Shown here one piece after another: positions 1 through 10,700 of a stretch of DNA of 64,000 nucleotides. Within the stretch, counting starts at the first letter, position 1; the number at the start of each line of letters is the position of its first letter. This stretch comes from Larix kaempferi (Eukaryota; Streptophyta; Pinopsida; Pinales; Pinaceae), in NCBI GenBank assembly GCA_027924585.1, contig BSBM01002124.1, forward strand, positions 1 through 64,000, given 5' to 3'. Under the pieces are notes generated by a model, which was given only the letters and a program-made list of their open reading frames with translations, did no database searches and had not been told where the DNA came from. A program made the position numbers and the translations under genes.

Positions 1-2238
1 AAATCACAGCTTCTAGAAGTTTTACCTGATTTCTTAAAAAACATGAGTTTTTAGAAAATGTGTTTTATTTCATAAATGGAATCGACAAAGTATGCACATT
101 CTACGTCATAACGACTTTCTATAATTTGCGCATGCGTCCGGAAATAAGAAAAGCTTACTTCCACCGTTTTTTAAAATCACAGCTTCTAGAAGGTTTACAT
201 GATTTCGTAAAAAACACGAGTTTTTAGAAAATGTCTTTTATTTCATAAATGGAATCTACAAAGTATGCACATTCTACGTCATAACGACTTTCTATAGTTT
301 GTACATGCGTTTGGAAATAAGAAAAGCTTACTTCCCCCGATTTTTAAAATGACAGCTTCTAGAAGGTTTACATGATTTCTTAAAAAACATGAGTTTTTAG
401 AAAATGTGTTTTATTTCATAAATGGAATCGACAAAGTATGCACATTCTATGTTATAACGACTTTCTATAGTTTGCGCATGCGTTTGGAAATAAGAAAAGC
501 TTACTTCCACCGTTTTTTAAAATCACAGCTTCTAGAAGGTTTACATGATTTCGTAAAAAACACGAGTTTTTAGAAAATGTGTTTTATTTCATAAATGGAA
601 TATACAAAGTATGCACATTCTACGTCATAACGACTTTCTATAGTTTCCGCATGCGTCCGGAAATAAGAAAATCTTACTTCCACCGTTTTTTAAAATCACA
701 GCTTCTAGAAGGTTTACATGATTTCGTAAAAAACACAAGTTTTTAGAAAATGTGTTTTATTTCATAAATGGAATATACAAAGTATGCACATTCTACGTCA
801 TAACGACTTTCTATAGTTTCCGCATGTGTCCGCAAATAAGAAAATCTTACTTCCACCGTTTTTTAAAATCACAACTTCTAGAAGGTTTACATGATTTCGT
901 AAAAAACACGAGTTTTTAGAAAATTGTTTTAATTCATAAATGGAATCTACAAAGTATGCACATTCTACGTCATAACGACATTCTATAGTTTGCGGATGAG
1001 TCCGGAAATAAGAAAAGCTTACTTCCACCTTTTTTTAAAATCACAGCTTCTAGAAGGTTTACATGATTTCTTAAAAAACACGAGTTTTTAGAAAATGTGT
1101 TTTATTTCATAAATGGAATCTACAAAGTATGCACATTCTACTTCATAACGACTTTCTATAGTTTGCGCATGCGTTTGGAAAAAAGAAAAGCTTACTTCCC
1201 CCCGTTTTTTAAAATCACAGCTTCTAGAAGGTTTACATGATTCTTAAAAAACACGAGTTTTTAGAAAATGTGTTTTATTTCATAAATGGAATCTACAAAG
1301 TATGCACATTCTACTTCATAACGACTTTCTATAGTTTGCGCATGCGTTTGGAAAAAAGAAAAGCTTACTTCCCCCGTTTTTAAAATCACAGCTTCTAGAA
1401 GGTTTACCTGATTTCTTAAAAAACACGAGTTTTTAGAAAATGTGTTTTATTTCATAAATGGAATCGACAAAGTATGCACATTCTACTTCATAACGACTTT
1501 CTATAGTTTGCGCATGCATTTGGAAATAAGAAAAGCTTACTTCCCCCCGTTTTTTAAAATCACAGCTTCTGGAAGGTTTACCTGATTTCTTAAAAAACAT
1601 GAGTTTTTAGAAAATGTGTTTTATTTCATAAATGGAATCTACAAAGTATGCACATTCTACGTCAAAGTATGCACATTCTACGTCATAAACAACTTTCTAT
1701 AGTTTGCGCATGCGTTTGGAAATAAGAAAAGCTTACTTCCCCCGTTTTTTAAAATCACAACTTCTAGAAGGTTTACATGATTTTTTAAAAAACACGAGTT
1801 TTTAGAAAATGTGTTTTATTTCATAAATGGAATCAACAAAGTATGCACATTCTACGTCATAAGGAATTTCTATAGTTTGCGCATGCGTCCGGAAATAAGA
1901 AAAGCTTACTTCCACCGTTTTTTAAAATCACAGCTTCTAGAAGGTTTACACGATTTCATAAAAAACACGAGTTTTTAGAAAATGTGTTTTATTTCATAAA
2001 TGGAATCTACAAAGTATGCACATTCTACGTCATAACGACTTTCCATAGTTTGCGCATGCGTCCGGAAGTAAGAAATGCTTACTTCCCCCATTTTTTAAAA
2101 TCACAGCTTCTAGAAGGTTTACATGATTTCTTAAAAAACACGAGTTTTTAGAAAATGTTTTTTATTTCATAAATGGAATCAACAAAGTATGCACATTCTA
2201 CGTCATAACGACTTTCTATAGTTTGCGCATGAGTTTGG
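1..2238. repeat. 173-bp satellite array, segment 1
   Basis: Head-to-tail copies of an AT-rich monomer. The landmark AGCTTCTAGAAG recurs at 8 (last bases variant), 181, 354 and 527, which gives a period of 173 bp. Most monomers carry one HindIII site (AAGCTT), one XbaI site (TCTAGA) and the 8-bp palindrome CGCATGCG. One monomer carries a 21-bp internal duplication (1642-1683). The segment is interrupted at 2239 by an LTR element whose left target duplication, TTTGG, is 2234-2238. Short open frames of 60-80 codons arise only because the monomer is open in some frames; they are not genes. A centromeric or pericentromeric role is plausible from monomer length and array purity but is inference. 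Confidence 0.97.
2234..2238. repeat. Left target site duplication of element 1 (TTTGG)
   Basis: TTTGG directly precedes the TG of the 5' LTR and recurs directly after the CA of the 3' LTR at 5440-5444. The pentamer belongs to the TTTGG variant of the satellite monomer. Confidence 0.93.
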
Positions 2239-3118
2239 TGTTAGTATATTCCTATACTCCATCCTAGTCCCACCAGTATTTTGATCATTTACATTTTCAG
2301 TCATGCATGCACCTTTTAGGGTTTGCATGCATTCTAGGGTTTGCATGCATTTTGCATGCATCCCATTCATCAGTCCAGCACCTAGCCCTCAGTTAGCCAG
2401 CCCCCAGGAGCTTCTCACTATTCAGTTTTAGCCCTCCAGTTGCTTAGTGCGCCCTTCTTCCTTGATTTTAGGGAGCAACTCGCCCTTCTTCACCTACTAG
2501 TTCAGTTACACTCAGTTACAGTCAGTTACAGTCAGTTACATTGAGTTACACTCAGTTACATTCAGTTACAGTCAGTTACACTCAGTTACATTGAGTTACA
2601 CTCAGTTACATTCAGTTACTCTTAGTTACATTGAGTTACACTTAGTTACATTGAGTTACACTCAGTTACACTCAGTTACACTTAGTTACACTGAGTTACA
2701 CTTAGTTACACTGAGTTACACCTACCAGAGTTAGTTTGACTGATGGTTGACAGTTACTTGAGCATTGATGACTCCACTGATGATGATGAAGACTTCCAGT
2801 TGCGCTCCGATGATCATGAGGACACCTAGTTGTGCTCCGATGACACTCCAGTGATCTTTTGATCACTCCATGAAGGCTAATTCGAATTGCCACCTTAGGC
2901 ATTCGAATTCCTCATGCATTGTATTATTTATATGTCCATTTGTGATTAATAATGAAGTATGACCGAAGTATTATTGCTTCTATCTGAGTTCTACTGTACC
3001 ATATTATTCTGTTGCTCATTATACTTCATGTATCACTCTTCTTCTATTTTCTTGCTTAATCATAATTATTCTCTTGTGAGATACATCATCTCTTAGATAT
3101 GCTGTGAGGATTTTCACA
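2239..3118 (+). repeat. 5' LTR of element 1
   Basis: 880 bp, starting TGTTAG and ending TTCACA. A 10-bp minisatellite occupies 2501-2720. An AT-rich stretch at about 2921-2935 (TATTATTTATATG) is a possible TATA region, which is inference. The LTR differs from the 3' copy by about ten substitutions and by one missing minisatellite unit. The 66-codon minus-strand frame in it (2702-2902) recurs in the other LTR simply because LTRs are duplicates; nothing about it suggests a protein. Confidence 0.95.
2501..2720. repeat. 10-bp minisatellite in the 5' LTR (22 units)
   Basis: Twenty-two consecutive decamers of the form NNSAGTTACA or NNTAGTTACA (for example CTCAGTTACA, TTGAGTTACA, CTTAGTTACA). The variable first three bases let units be matched to the 3' LTR array. 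That array has one extra CTCAGTTACA and otherwise the same order with a few substitutions. Confidence 0.95.
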
Positions 3119-3130
3119 TGGTATCAGAGC
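3119..3130 (+). other. Primer binding site of element 1
   Basis: TGGTATCAGAGC lies immediately after the 5' LTR. It is complementary to the 3' end of plant initiator Met-tRNA, the usual minus-strand primer of Ty1/copia elements. Confidence 0.93.
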
Positions 3131-3282
3131 ATATTGAGAGTATTGTTTATCTCCATTCTTGAGAGTTTTTTGCAGGTTATTACCAAGATTTCGAGTGCAG
3201 CAGTTGTAGCAGAATCTGCATTTTTGCAGCAGTAGCAGTTGCAGTTATTCTATATTGTTTTTGCAGGTCTTCTACAACTTCA

Positions 3283-4362
3283 ATGAATTTAGAAGAAATT
3301 ACTCCTCTTTCTCCATTCAACTATGATGAATGGAAACCAAGAATGATATCATATTTGAAGAGCCATGATCTCTTTGATTGCTATTTTGAAAGAGAGTTCG
3401 AATCCTCTACAAAGAAGATTAAATGGTTGAATAAAGGTGACATGCACATTGGAAGAATGATGCTTGCTATGACCGATTACATATTGTACCCGACCATCAT
3501 TGATATTGAAACTCCGAAAGAGTTATGGGCTCATCTAGATGAAAGATTCGGCAAAAAGAATGATGGATTTGGTCCAAATCCCTTCAAAAGCAAGCAAGTT
3601 GATGCATTCGCTCCACTTGATGGTCTCTCAGATCATGATGCATTCGCTCCTCCTGATGGTCTCTCAGATCATGTTGCATTCGCTCCCCTTGATGATCTCT
3701 CAGATCATGAACCAGTATCATCTCATATTGAAGTTGTTGACAAAGAACTTGCAGATTCTCCGCTCATGCTCAAACTTTCTTCTCTTTCTGTGCCAGCTCA
3801 CACTCTAGATATTGCAGAAGGTCCTAAATCCTGTCTTTCACCAGAGTTTGTTGGTTTGCATCATGATCACATGATTATTTCGGAGGTAACATCAGCTATT
3901 GGAGGTAATGCATTCGCTCCTCTTCAGCAAACATCTCTTATTTACTACTATATTATCATTAGCACATGCTTTCAGAAGGTTATTGAAGAATATGGCCATT
4001 GCCACCCGCTTGAGATAATTTCTCATGCATCATATGATAGTTTTGATCTCACCCCTGCTGGTTCAAAGGAGATCTCAAGAAACTGTTTTGAAAGTCTTAA
4101 ATCTGATTTTGATTTCAAGCAAACATGTAATAGTTATTTTTGGCATAATCTCACCCATGGTGGTTCGAAGGAGAAGACAAAGGACTATATGCACATTCAA
4201 AAATTTGATCCTACCTCAGCTGATTCGAATCACAGGTTCAAGGATCATTCTAATACTGTTGGATTTGTTCTCATCACATTCGATCTGAAGAGCAAGTACA
4301 AGCACATGCTTTTTGAGCATGATCCACTTCTTCCCAAGAAGAAGATACCTCCAGACATATGA
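3283..4362 (+). CDS. Gag-like protein of element 1
   Basis: 359 codons with no internal stop, the only substantial ORF of the element. The N-terminal ~90 residues resemble plant copia Gag (DUF4219/UBN2-like): a phrase of the type PFNYDEWKPRMISYL around residues 11-25, and ELWAHLDERFG around 80-90, which fits the A/E-x-W-x-x-L-x-x-x-Y/F pattern of that family. Residues 107-142 are three tandem 12-residue repeats with consensus DAFAPLDGLSDH. The C-terminal half has loosely repeated phrases ending GSKE and matches no family I know. No CCHC zinc knuckle, protease DTG/DSG or RT motif follows. The start is the first ATG after the PBS in this frame. It would act in virus-like particle assembly if expressed. 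The retrotransposon origin is well supported; the exact Gag function is inferred. Confidence 0.75.
   Translation: MNLEEITPLSPFNYDEWKPRMISYLKSHDLFDCYFEREFESSTKKIKWLNKGDMHIGRMMLAMTDYILYPTIIDIETPKELWAHLDERFGKKNDGFGPNPFKSKQVDAFAPLDGLSDHDAFAPPDGLSDHVAFAPLDDLSDHEPVSSHIEVVDKELADSPLMLKLSSLSVPAHTLDIAEGPKSCLSPEFVGLHHDHMIISEVTSAIGGNAFAPLQQTSLIYYYIIISTCFQKVIEEYGHCHPLEIISHASYDSFDLTPAGSKEISRNCFESLKSDFDFKQTCNSYFWHNLTHGGSKEKTKDYMHIQKFDPTSADSNHRFKDHSNTVGFVLITFDLKSKYKHMLFEHDPLLPKKKIPPDI
3601..3708 (+). repeat. 36-bp tandem repeat inside the gag-like ORF (3 units)
   Basis: Three in-frame 36-bp units encode the 12-residue repeat at residues 107-142 of the gag-like protein. The third unit diverges (VAFAPLDDLSDH). 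An isolated fragment, AFAPL, recurs near residue 210, so the motif may once have spread further. Confidence 0.9.
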
Positions 4363-4540
4363 CCAAGCATCACACATGCTTGAGTTTGGAGCTTTTATTT
4401 TTTATGTGTGCCTTACAGTCTATTTTTTGAGGAGGGGGTATGTTTCCCATGAAATTTTCCCACTTCCTTGGTTTATTGATTGTTATTATTCATTGTATTG
4501 GGTGACCTTTGGTCTTAGTTACCAGGGCCCAGGATGGATT

Positions 4541-4549
4541 AAGGGGGGG
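4541..4549 (+). other. Polypurine tract of element 1
   Basis: AAGGGGGGG abuts the TG of the 3' LTR, the expected position for the plus-strand primer. A second purine run, GAGGAGGGGG, lies about 110 bp upstream near 4429-4438. Confidence 0.9.
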
Positions 4550-5439
4550 TGTTAGGATATTCCTATACTCCATCCTAGTCCCACCAGTATTTTGATCATT
4601 TACATTTTCAGTCATGCATGCACCTTTTAGGGTTTGCATGCATTCTAGGGTTTGCATGCATTTTGCATGCATCCCAGTCATCAGTCCAGCACCTAGCCCT
4701 CAGTTAGCCAGCCCCCAGGAGCTTCTCACTATTCAGTTTTAGCCCTCCAGTTGCTTAGTACGCCCTTATTCCTTGATTTTAGGGAGCAACTCGCCCTTCT
4801 TCACCTACCAGTTCAGCTACACTCAGTTACAGTCAGTTACAGTCAGTTACATTGAGGTACACTCAGTTACATTCAGTTACAGTCAGTTACACTCAGTTAC
4901 ATTGAGTTACACTCAGTTACACTCAGTTACATTCAGTTACTCTTAGTTACATTGAGTTACACTTAGTTACATTGAGTTACACTCAGTTACACTCAGTTAC
5001 ACTTAGTTACATTGAGTTACACTTAGTTACACTGAGTTACACCTACCAGAGTTAGTTTGACTGATGGTTGACAGTTACTTGAGCATTGATGACTCCACTG
5101 ATGATGATGAAGACTTCCAGTTGCGCTCCGATGATCATGAGGACACCTAGTTGTGCTCCGATGACACTCCAGTGATCCTTTGATCACTCCATGAAGGCTA
5201 ATTCGAATTGCCACCTTAGGCATTCGAATTCCTCATGCATTGTATTATTTATATGTCCATTTGTGATTAATAATGAAGTATGACCGAAGTATTATTGCTT
5301 CTATCTGAGTTCTACTGTACCATATTATTCTGTTGCTCATTATACTTCATGTATCACTCTTCTTCTATTTTCTTGCTTAATCATAATTATTCTCTTGTGA
5401 GATACATCATCTCTTAGATCTGCTGTGAGGATTTTCACA
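4550..5439 (+). repeat. 3' LTR of element 1
   Basis: 890 bp, TGTTAG...TTCACA. It is nearly identical to 2239-3118. The 10-bp length difference is accounted for by one extra decamer in the minisatellite. Confidence 0.95.
4812..5041. repeat. 10-bp minisatellite in the 3' LTR (23 units)
   Basis: Twenty-three decamers, in the same order as the 5' LTR array apart from one duplicated CTCAGTTACA near 4911-4922 and scattered substitutions (for example GAGGTACA for GAGTTACA near 4854). Confidence 0.95.
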
Positions 5440-5444
5440 TTTGG
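5440..5444. repeat. Right target site duplication of element 1 (TTTGG)
   Basis: TTTGG follows the CA of the 3' LTR and matches 2234-2238. The satellite resumes here in register. Confidence 0.93.
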
Positions 5445-7712
5445 AAATAAGCAAACCGTACTTCCCCCATTTTTAAAAATCATAGCTTCTAGAACGTTTA
5501 CATGGTTTCTTAAAAAACACGAGTTTTTAGAAAATGTTTTTTATTTCATAAATGGAATCAACAATGTATGCACATTCTACGTCATAACGACTTTCTATAG
5601 TTTGCGCATGCGTCCGGAAATAAGAAAAGCTTACTTCCACCGTTTTTTAAAATCACAGCTTCTAGAAGGTTTACATGATTTCGTAAAAAACACGAGTTTT
5701 TAGAAAATGTCTTTTATTTCATAAATGGAATCTACAAAGTATGCACATTCTACGTCAAAGTATGCACATTCTACGTCATAACGACTTTCTATAGTTTGCG
5801 CATGCGTTTGGAAATAAGAAAAGCTTACTTCCCCCGGTTTTTAAAATGACAACTTCTAGAAGGTTTACATGATTTCTTGAAAAACACGAGTTTTTAGAAA
5901 ATGTGTTTTATTTCATAAATGGAATCGACAAAGTATGCACATTCTATGTTATAACGACTTTCTATAGTTTGCGCATGCGTCCGGAAATTAGAAAAGCTTA
6001 CTTCCACCGTTTTTTAAAATCACAGCTTCTAGAAGGTTTACATGATTTCGTAAAAAACACGAGTTTTTAGAAAATGTGTTTTATTTCATAAATGGAATCT
6101 ACAAAGTATGCACATTCTATGTCATAACGACTTTCTATAGTTTCCGCATGCGTCCGGAAATAAGAAAATCTTACTTCCACCGTTTTTTAAAATCACAACT
6201 TCTAGAAGGTTTACATGATTTCGTAAAAAACACGAGTTTTTAGAAAATGTGTTTTATTTCATAAATGGAATCTACAAATTATGCACATTCTATGTCATAA
6301 CGACTTTCTATAGTTTGCGCATGCGTCCGGAAATTAGAAAAGCTTACTTCCACCGTTTTTTAAAATCACAGCTTCTAGAAGCTTTACATGATTTCGTAAA
6401 AAACACGAGTTTTTAGAAAATGTGTTTTATTTCATAAATGGAATCTACAAAGTATGCACATTCTACGTCATAACGACTTTCTATAGTTTCCGCATGCGTC
6501 CGGAAATAAGAAAATCTTACTTCCACCGTTTTTTAAAATCACAACTTCTAGAAGGTTTACATGATTTCGTAAAAAACACGAGTTTTTAGAAAATGTGTTT
6601 TATTTCATAAATGGAATCTACAAAGTATGCACATTCTATGTCATAACGACTTTCTATAGTTTGCGCATGCGTCCGGAAATAAGAAAAGCTTACTTCCACT
6701 GTTTTTTGAAATCATAGCTTCTAGAAGGTTTACATGATTTCGTAAAAAACATGAGTTTTTAGAAAATGTGTTTTAATTCATAAATGGAATCTACAAAGTA
6801 TGCACATTCTACGTCATAACGACATTCTATAGTTTGCGGATGAGTCCGGAAATAAGAAAAGCTTACTTCCACCTTTTTTTAAAATCACAGCTTCTAGAAG
6901 GTTTACATGATTTCTTAAAAAACACGAGTTTTTAGAAAATGTGTTTTATTTCATAAATGGAATCTACAAAGTATGCACATTCTACTTCATAACGACTTTC
7001 TATAGTTTGCGCATGCGTTTGGAAAAAAGAAAAGCTTACTTCCCCCGTTTTTTAAAATCACAGCTTCTAGAAGGTTTACCTGATTTCTTAAAAAACACGA
7101 GTTTTTAGAAAATGTGTTTTATTTCATAAATGGAATCGACAAAGTATGCACATTCTACTTCATAACGACTTTCTATAGTTTGTGCATGCGTTTGGAAATA
7201 AGAAAAGCTTACTTCCCCCGTTTTTTAAAATCACAGCTTCTGGAAGGTTTACCTGATTTCTTAAAAAACATGAGTGTTTAGAAAATGTGTTTTATTTCAT
7301 AAATGGAATCTACAAAGTATGCACATTCTACGTCATAACCACTTTCTATAGTTTGCGCATGCGTTTGGAAATAAGAAAAGCTTACTTCCCCCGTTTTTTA
7401 AAATCACAACTTCTAGAAGGTTTACATGATTTTTTAAAAAACACGAGTTTTTCGAAAATGTGTTTTATTTCATAAATGGAATCAACAAAGTATCCACATT
7501 CTACGTCATAACGAATTTCTATAGTTTGCGCATGCGTCCGGAAATAAGAAAAGCTTACTTCCACCGTTTTTTAAAATCACAGCTTCTAGAAGGTTTACAT
7601 GATTTCATAAAAAACATGAGTTTTTAGAAAATGTGTTTTATTTAATAAATGGAATCTACAAAGTATGCACATTCTACGTCATAACGACTTTCTATAGTTT
7701 GCGCATGCGTCC

Positions 7713-7735
7713 GGAAGTAAGAAAAGCTTACTTCC
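7713..7735. repeat. Perfect hairpin dyad in a satellite monomer (representative)
   Basis: GGAAGTAAG, a 5-base AAAAG loop, then CTTACTTCC: a perfect 9-bp inverted repeat. Most monomers carry GGAAATAAG in the left arm, which leaves a single mismatch. The perfect form also occurs near 2064 (with a changed loop) and 60,096. It abuts the TCCGGA and CGCATGCG palindromes, so each monomer has a cluster of dyads over about 40 bp. Confidence 0.85.
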
Positions 7736-10700
7736 CCCATTTTTTAAAATCACAGCTTCTAGAAGGTTTACATGATTTCTTAAAAAACACGAGTTTTTAG
7801 AAAATGTGTTTTATTTCATAAATGGAATCAACAAAGTATGCACATTCTACGTCATAACGACTTTCTATAGTTTGCGCATGCGTTTGGAAATAAGAAAACC
7901 GTACTTCCCCCATTTTTAAAAATCACAGCTTCTAGAACGTTTACATGGTTTCTTAAAAAACACGAGTTTTTAGAAAATGTTTTTTATTTCATAAATGGAA
8001 TCAACAATGTATGCACATTCAACGTCATAACGACTTTCTATAGTTTGCGCATGCGTCCGGAAATAAGAAAAGCTTACTTCCCCCATTTTTTAAAATCACA
8101 GCTTCTAGAAGGTTTACATGATTTCTAAAAAAGCACGAGTCTTTAGAAAATGTGTTTTATTTCATAAATGGAATCAACAAAGTATGCACATTCTACGTCA
8201 TAACGACATTCTATAGTTTGCGCATTCGTCCGGAAATAATAAAAGCTTACTTCCACCGTTTTTTAAAATCACAGCTTCTAGAAGGTTTACATGATTTCTT
8301 AAAAAACATGAGTTTTTAGAAAATGTGTTTTATTTCATAAATAGAATCAACAAAGTATGCACATTCTACCTCATAACGAATTTCTATAGTTTGCGCATTC
8401 GTCCGGAAATAAGAAAAGCTTACTTCCACCGTCTTTTCAAATCACAGCTTCTAGAAGGTTTACATGATTTCTTAAAAAACACGAGTTTTTAGAAAATGTG
8501 TTTTATTTCATAAATGGAATCAACAAAGTATGCACATTCTATGTCATAACGACTTTCTATAGATTGCGCATGCGTCCGGAAATAAGAAAAGCTTACTTCC
8601 CCCGTTTTTTAAAATCACAGCTTCTAGAAGGTTTACATGATTTCTTAAAAAACATGAGTTTTTAGAAAATGTGTTTTATTTCATAAATGGAATCGACAAA
8701 GTATGCACATTCTACGTCATAATGACTTTCTATAGTTTGCACATGCGTCCGGAAATAAGAAAAGCTTACTTCCACCGTTTTTTAAAATCACAGCTTCTAG
8801 AAGGTTTACATGATTTCGTAAAAAACATGAGTTTTTAGAAAATGTATTTTATTTCATAAATGGAATCTACAAAGTATGCACATTCTACGTCAAAGTATGC
8901 ACATTTTACGTCATAACGACTTTCTATAGTTTGCGCATTCGTCCGGAAATAAGAAAAGCTTACTTCCACCGTTTTCTAAAATCACAGCTTCTAGAAGGTT
9001 TACATGATTTCGTAAAAAACATGAGTTTTTAGAAAATGTGTTTTATTTCATAAATGGAATCTAGAAAGTATGCACATTCTACGTCATAACGACTTTCTAT
9101 AGTTTGCGCATGCATTTGGAAAGAAGAAAAGCTTACTTCCCCCATTATTTAAAATCACAGCTTCTAGAAGGTTTACATGATTTCTTAAAAAACATGAGTT
9201 TTTAGAAAATGTGTTTTATTTCATAAATGGAATCAACAAAGTATGCACATTCTACATCATAACGACTTTCTATAGTTTGCGCATGTGTTTGGAAATAAGA
9301 AAAGCTTATTCCCCCGTTTTTTAAAATCACAGCTTCTAGAAGGTTTACATGATTTCGTAAAAAACACGTGTTTTTAGAAAATGTGTTTTATTTCATAAAT
9401 GGAATCTACAAAGTATGCACAATCTACGTCATAACGACTTTCTATAGTTTGCGCATGCGTCCGGAAATAAGAAAAGCTTACTTCCACCATTTTTTAAAAT
9501 CACGGCTTCTAGAAGGTTTACATGATTTATTAAAAAACACGAGTTTTTAGAAAATGTGTTTTAATTCATAAATGGAATCAACAAAGTATGCACATTCTAC
9601 GTCATAACGACTTTCTATAGTTTGCGCATGCGTTTGGAAATAAGAAAAGCTTACTTCCCCCGTTTTTTTAAATCACAGCTTCTAGAAGGTTTACATGATT
9701 TCGAAAAAAACATGAGTTTTTAGAAAATGTGTCTTATTTCATCAATGGAATCAACAAAGTATCCACATTCTACATCATAATGGCCTTCTATAGTTTGCGC
9801 ATGCATTTGGAAATAAGAATAGCTTACTTCCCCCATTTTTTAAAATCACAGCTTCTAGAAGGTTTACATGATTTCATAAAAAACACGTGTTTTTAGAAAA
9901 TGTGTTTTATTTCATAAATGGAATCAACAAAGTATGTACATTCTACGTCATAACGACTTTCTCTAGTTTGAGCATGCGTTTGGAAATAAGAAAAGCTTAC
10001 TTCCCCCGTTTTTTAAAATCACAGCTTCTAGAAGGTTTACATGATTTCCAAAAAAACACGAGTTTTTAGAAAATTTGTTTTATTTCATAAATGGAATCAA
10101 CGAAGTGTGCACATTCTACGTCATAACGAAATTCTATAGTTTACGCATTCGTCCGGAAATAAGAAAAGCTTACTTCCACCGTTTTTTAAAATCACAGCTT
10201 CTAGAAGGTTTACATGATTTCTTAAAAAACACGAGTTTTTAGAAAATGTGTTTTATTTCATAAATGGAATCAACAAAGTATGCACATTCTACCACATAAT
10301 GACTTTCTATAGTTTGCGCATTCGTCCGGAAATAAGAAAAGCTTACTTCCACCGTTTTTTCAAATCACAGCTTCTAGAAGATTTACATTAGTTCTTAAAA
10401 AACACGAGTTTTTAGAAAATGTGTGTTATTTCATAAATGGAATCAACAAAGTATGCACATTCTATGTCATAACGACTTTCTATAGTTTGCGCATGCGTCC
10501 GGAAATAAGAAAAGCTTACTTCCCCCGTTTTTTAAAATCACAGCTTCTAGAAGGTGTACATGATTTCTTAAAAAACACGAGTTTTTAGAAAATCTATTTT
10601 ATTTCATAAATAGAATCAACAACGTATGCAAATTCTACGTCATCACGACTTTCTATAGTTTGCGCATTCGTCCATAAATAAGAAAAGCTTACTTCCACTG

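Larger units (their letters stand above)
2239..5439 (+). mobile_element. Non-autonomous gag-only Ty1/copia-like LTR retrotransposon (element 1)
   Basis: A structurally complete element of 3201 bp. It has a 5' LTR (2239-3118), a PBS directly after it (3119-3130), one gag-like ORF (3283-4362), a purine tract (4541-4549) and a 3' LTR (4550-5439). Both LTRs start TG and end CA, and the insertion is flanked by TTTGG at 2234-2238 and 5440-5444. The internal region is only 1431 bp and shows no protease, integrase, RT or RNase H. It would therefore need enzymes from an autonomous partner. By hand count the LTRs differ at about ten substitutions plus one 10-bp minisatellite unit, so it is fairly young. 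It landed inside the satellite, and a matching unoccupied site lies near 7883. Confidence 0.95.

Noticed and set aside
1-2233. CRISPR-like array of repeats
   Set aside because: The repeat covers the whole 173-bp period with no unique spacers, the host context is a plant nucleus, and no cas gene is present.
2314-2340. TTTTAGGG and CTAGGG next to TTTGCATGC in the LTR, resembling plant telomere repeats
   Set aside because: Only single, non-tandem occurrences within ordinary LTR sequence; no telomeric array.
2702-2902. 66-codon minus-strand ORF in the LTR, repeated at 5023-5223
   Set aside because: It recurs only because the two LTRs are duplicates; it starts in the minisatellite and resembles no protein.
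3539-4555. Other plus-strand ORFs overlapping the gag-like gene (3539-3808, 4025-4288, 4313-4555)
   Set aside because: They are out-of-frame shadows of the 359-codon ORF or run into the 3' LTR, and they encode Leu/Ile-rich sequence with no family.
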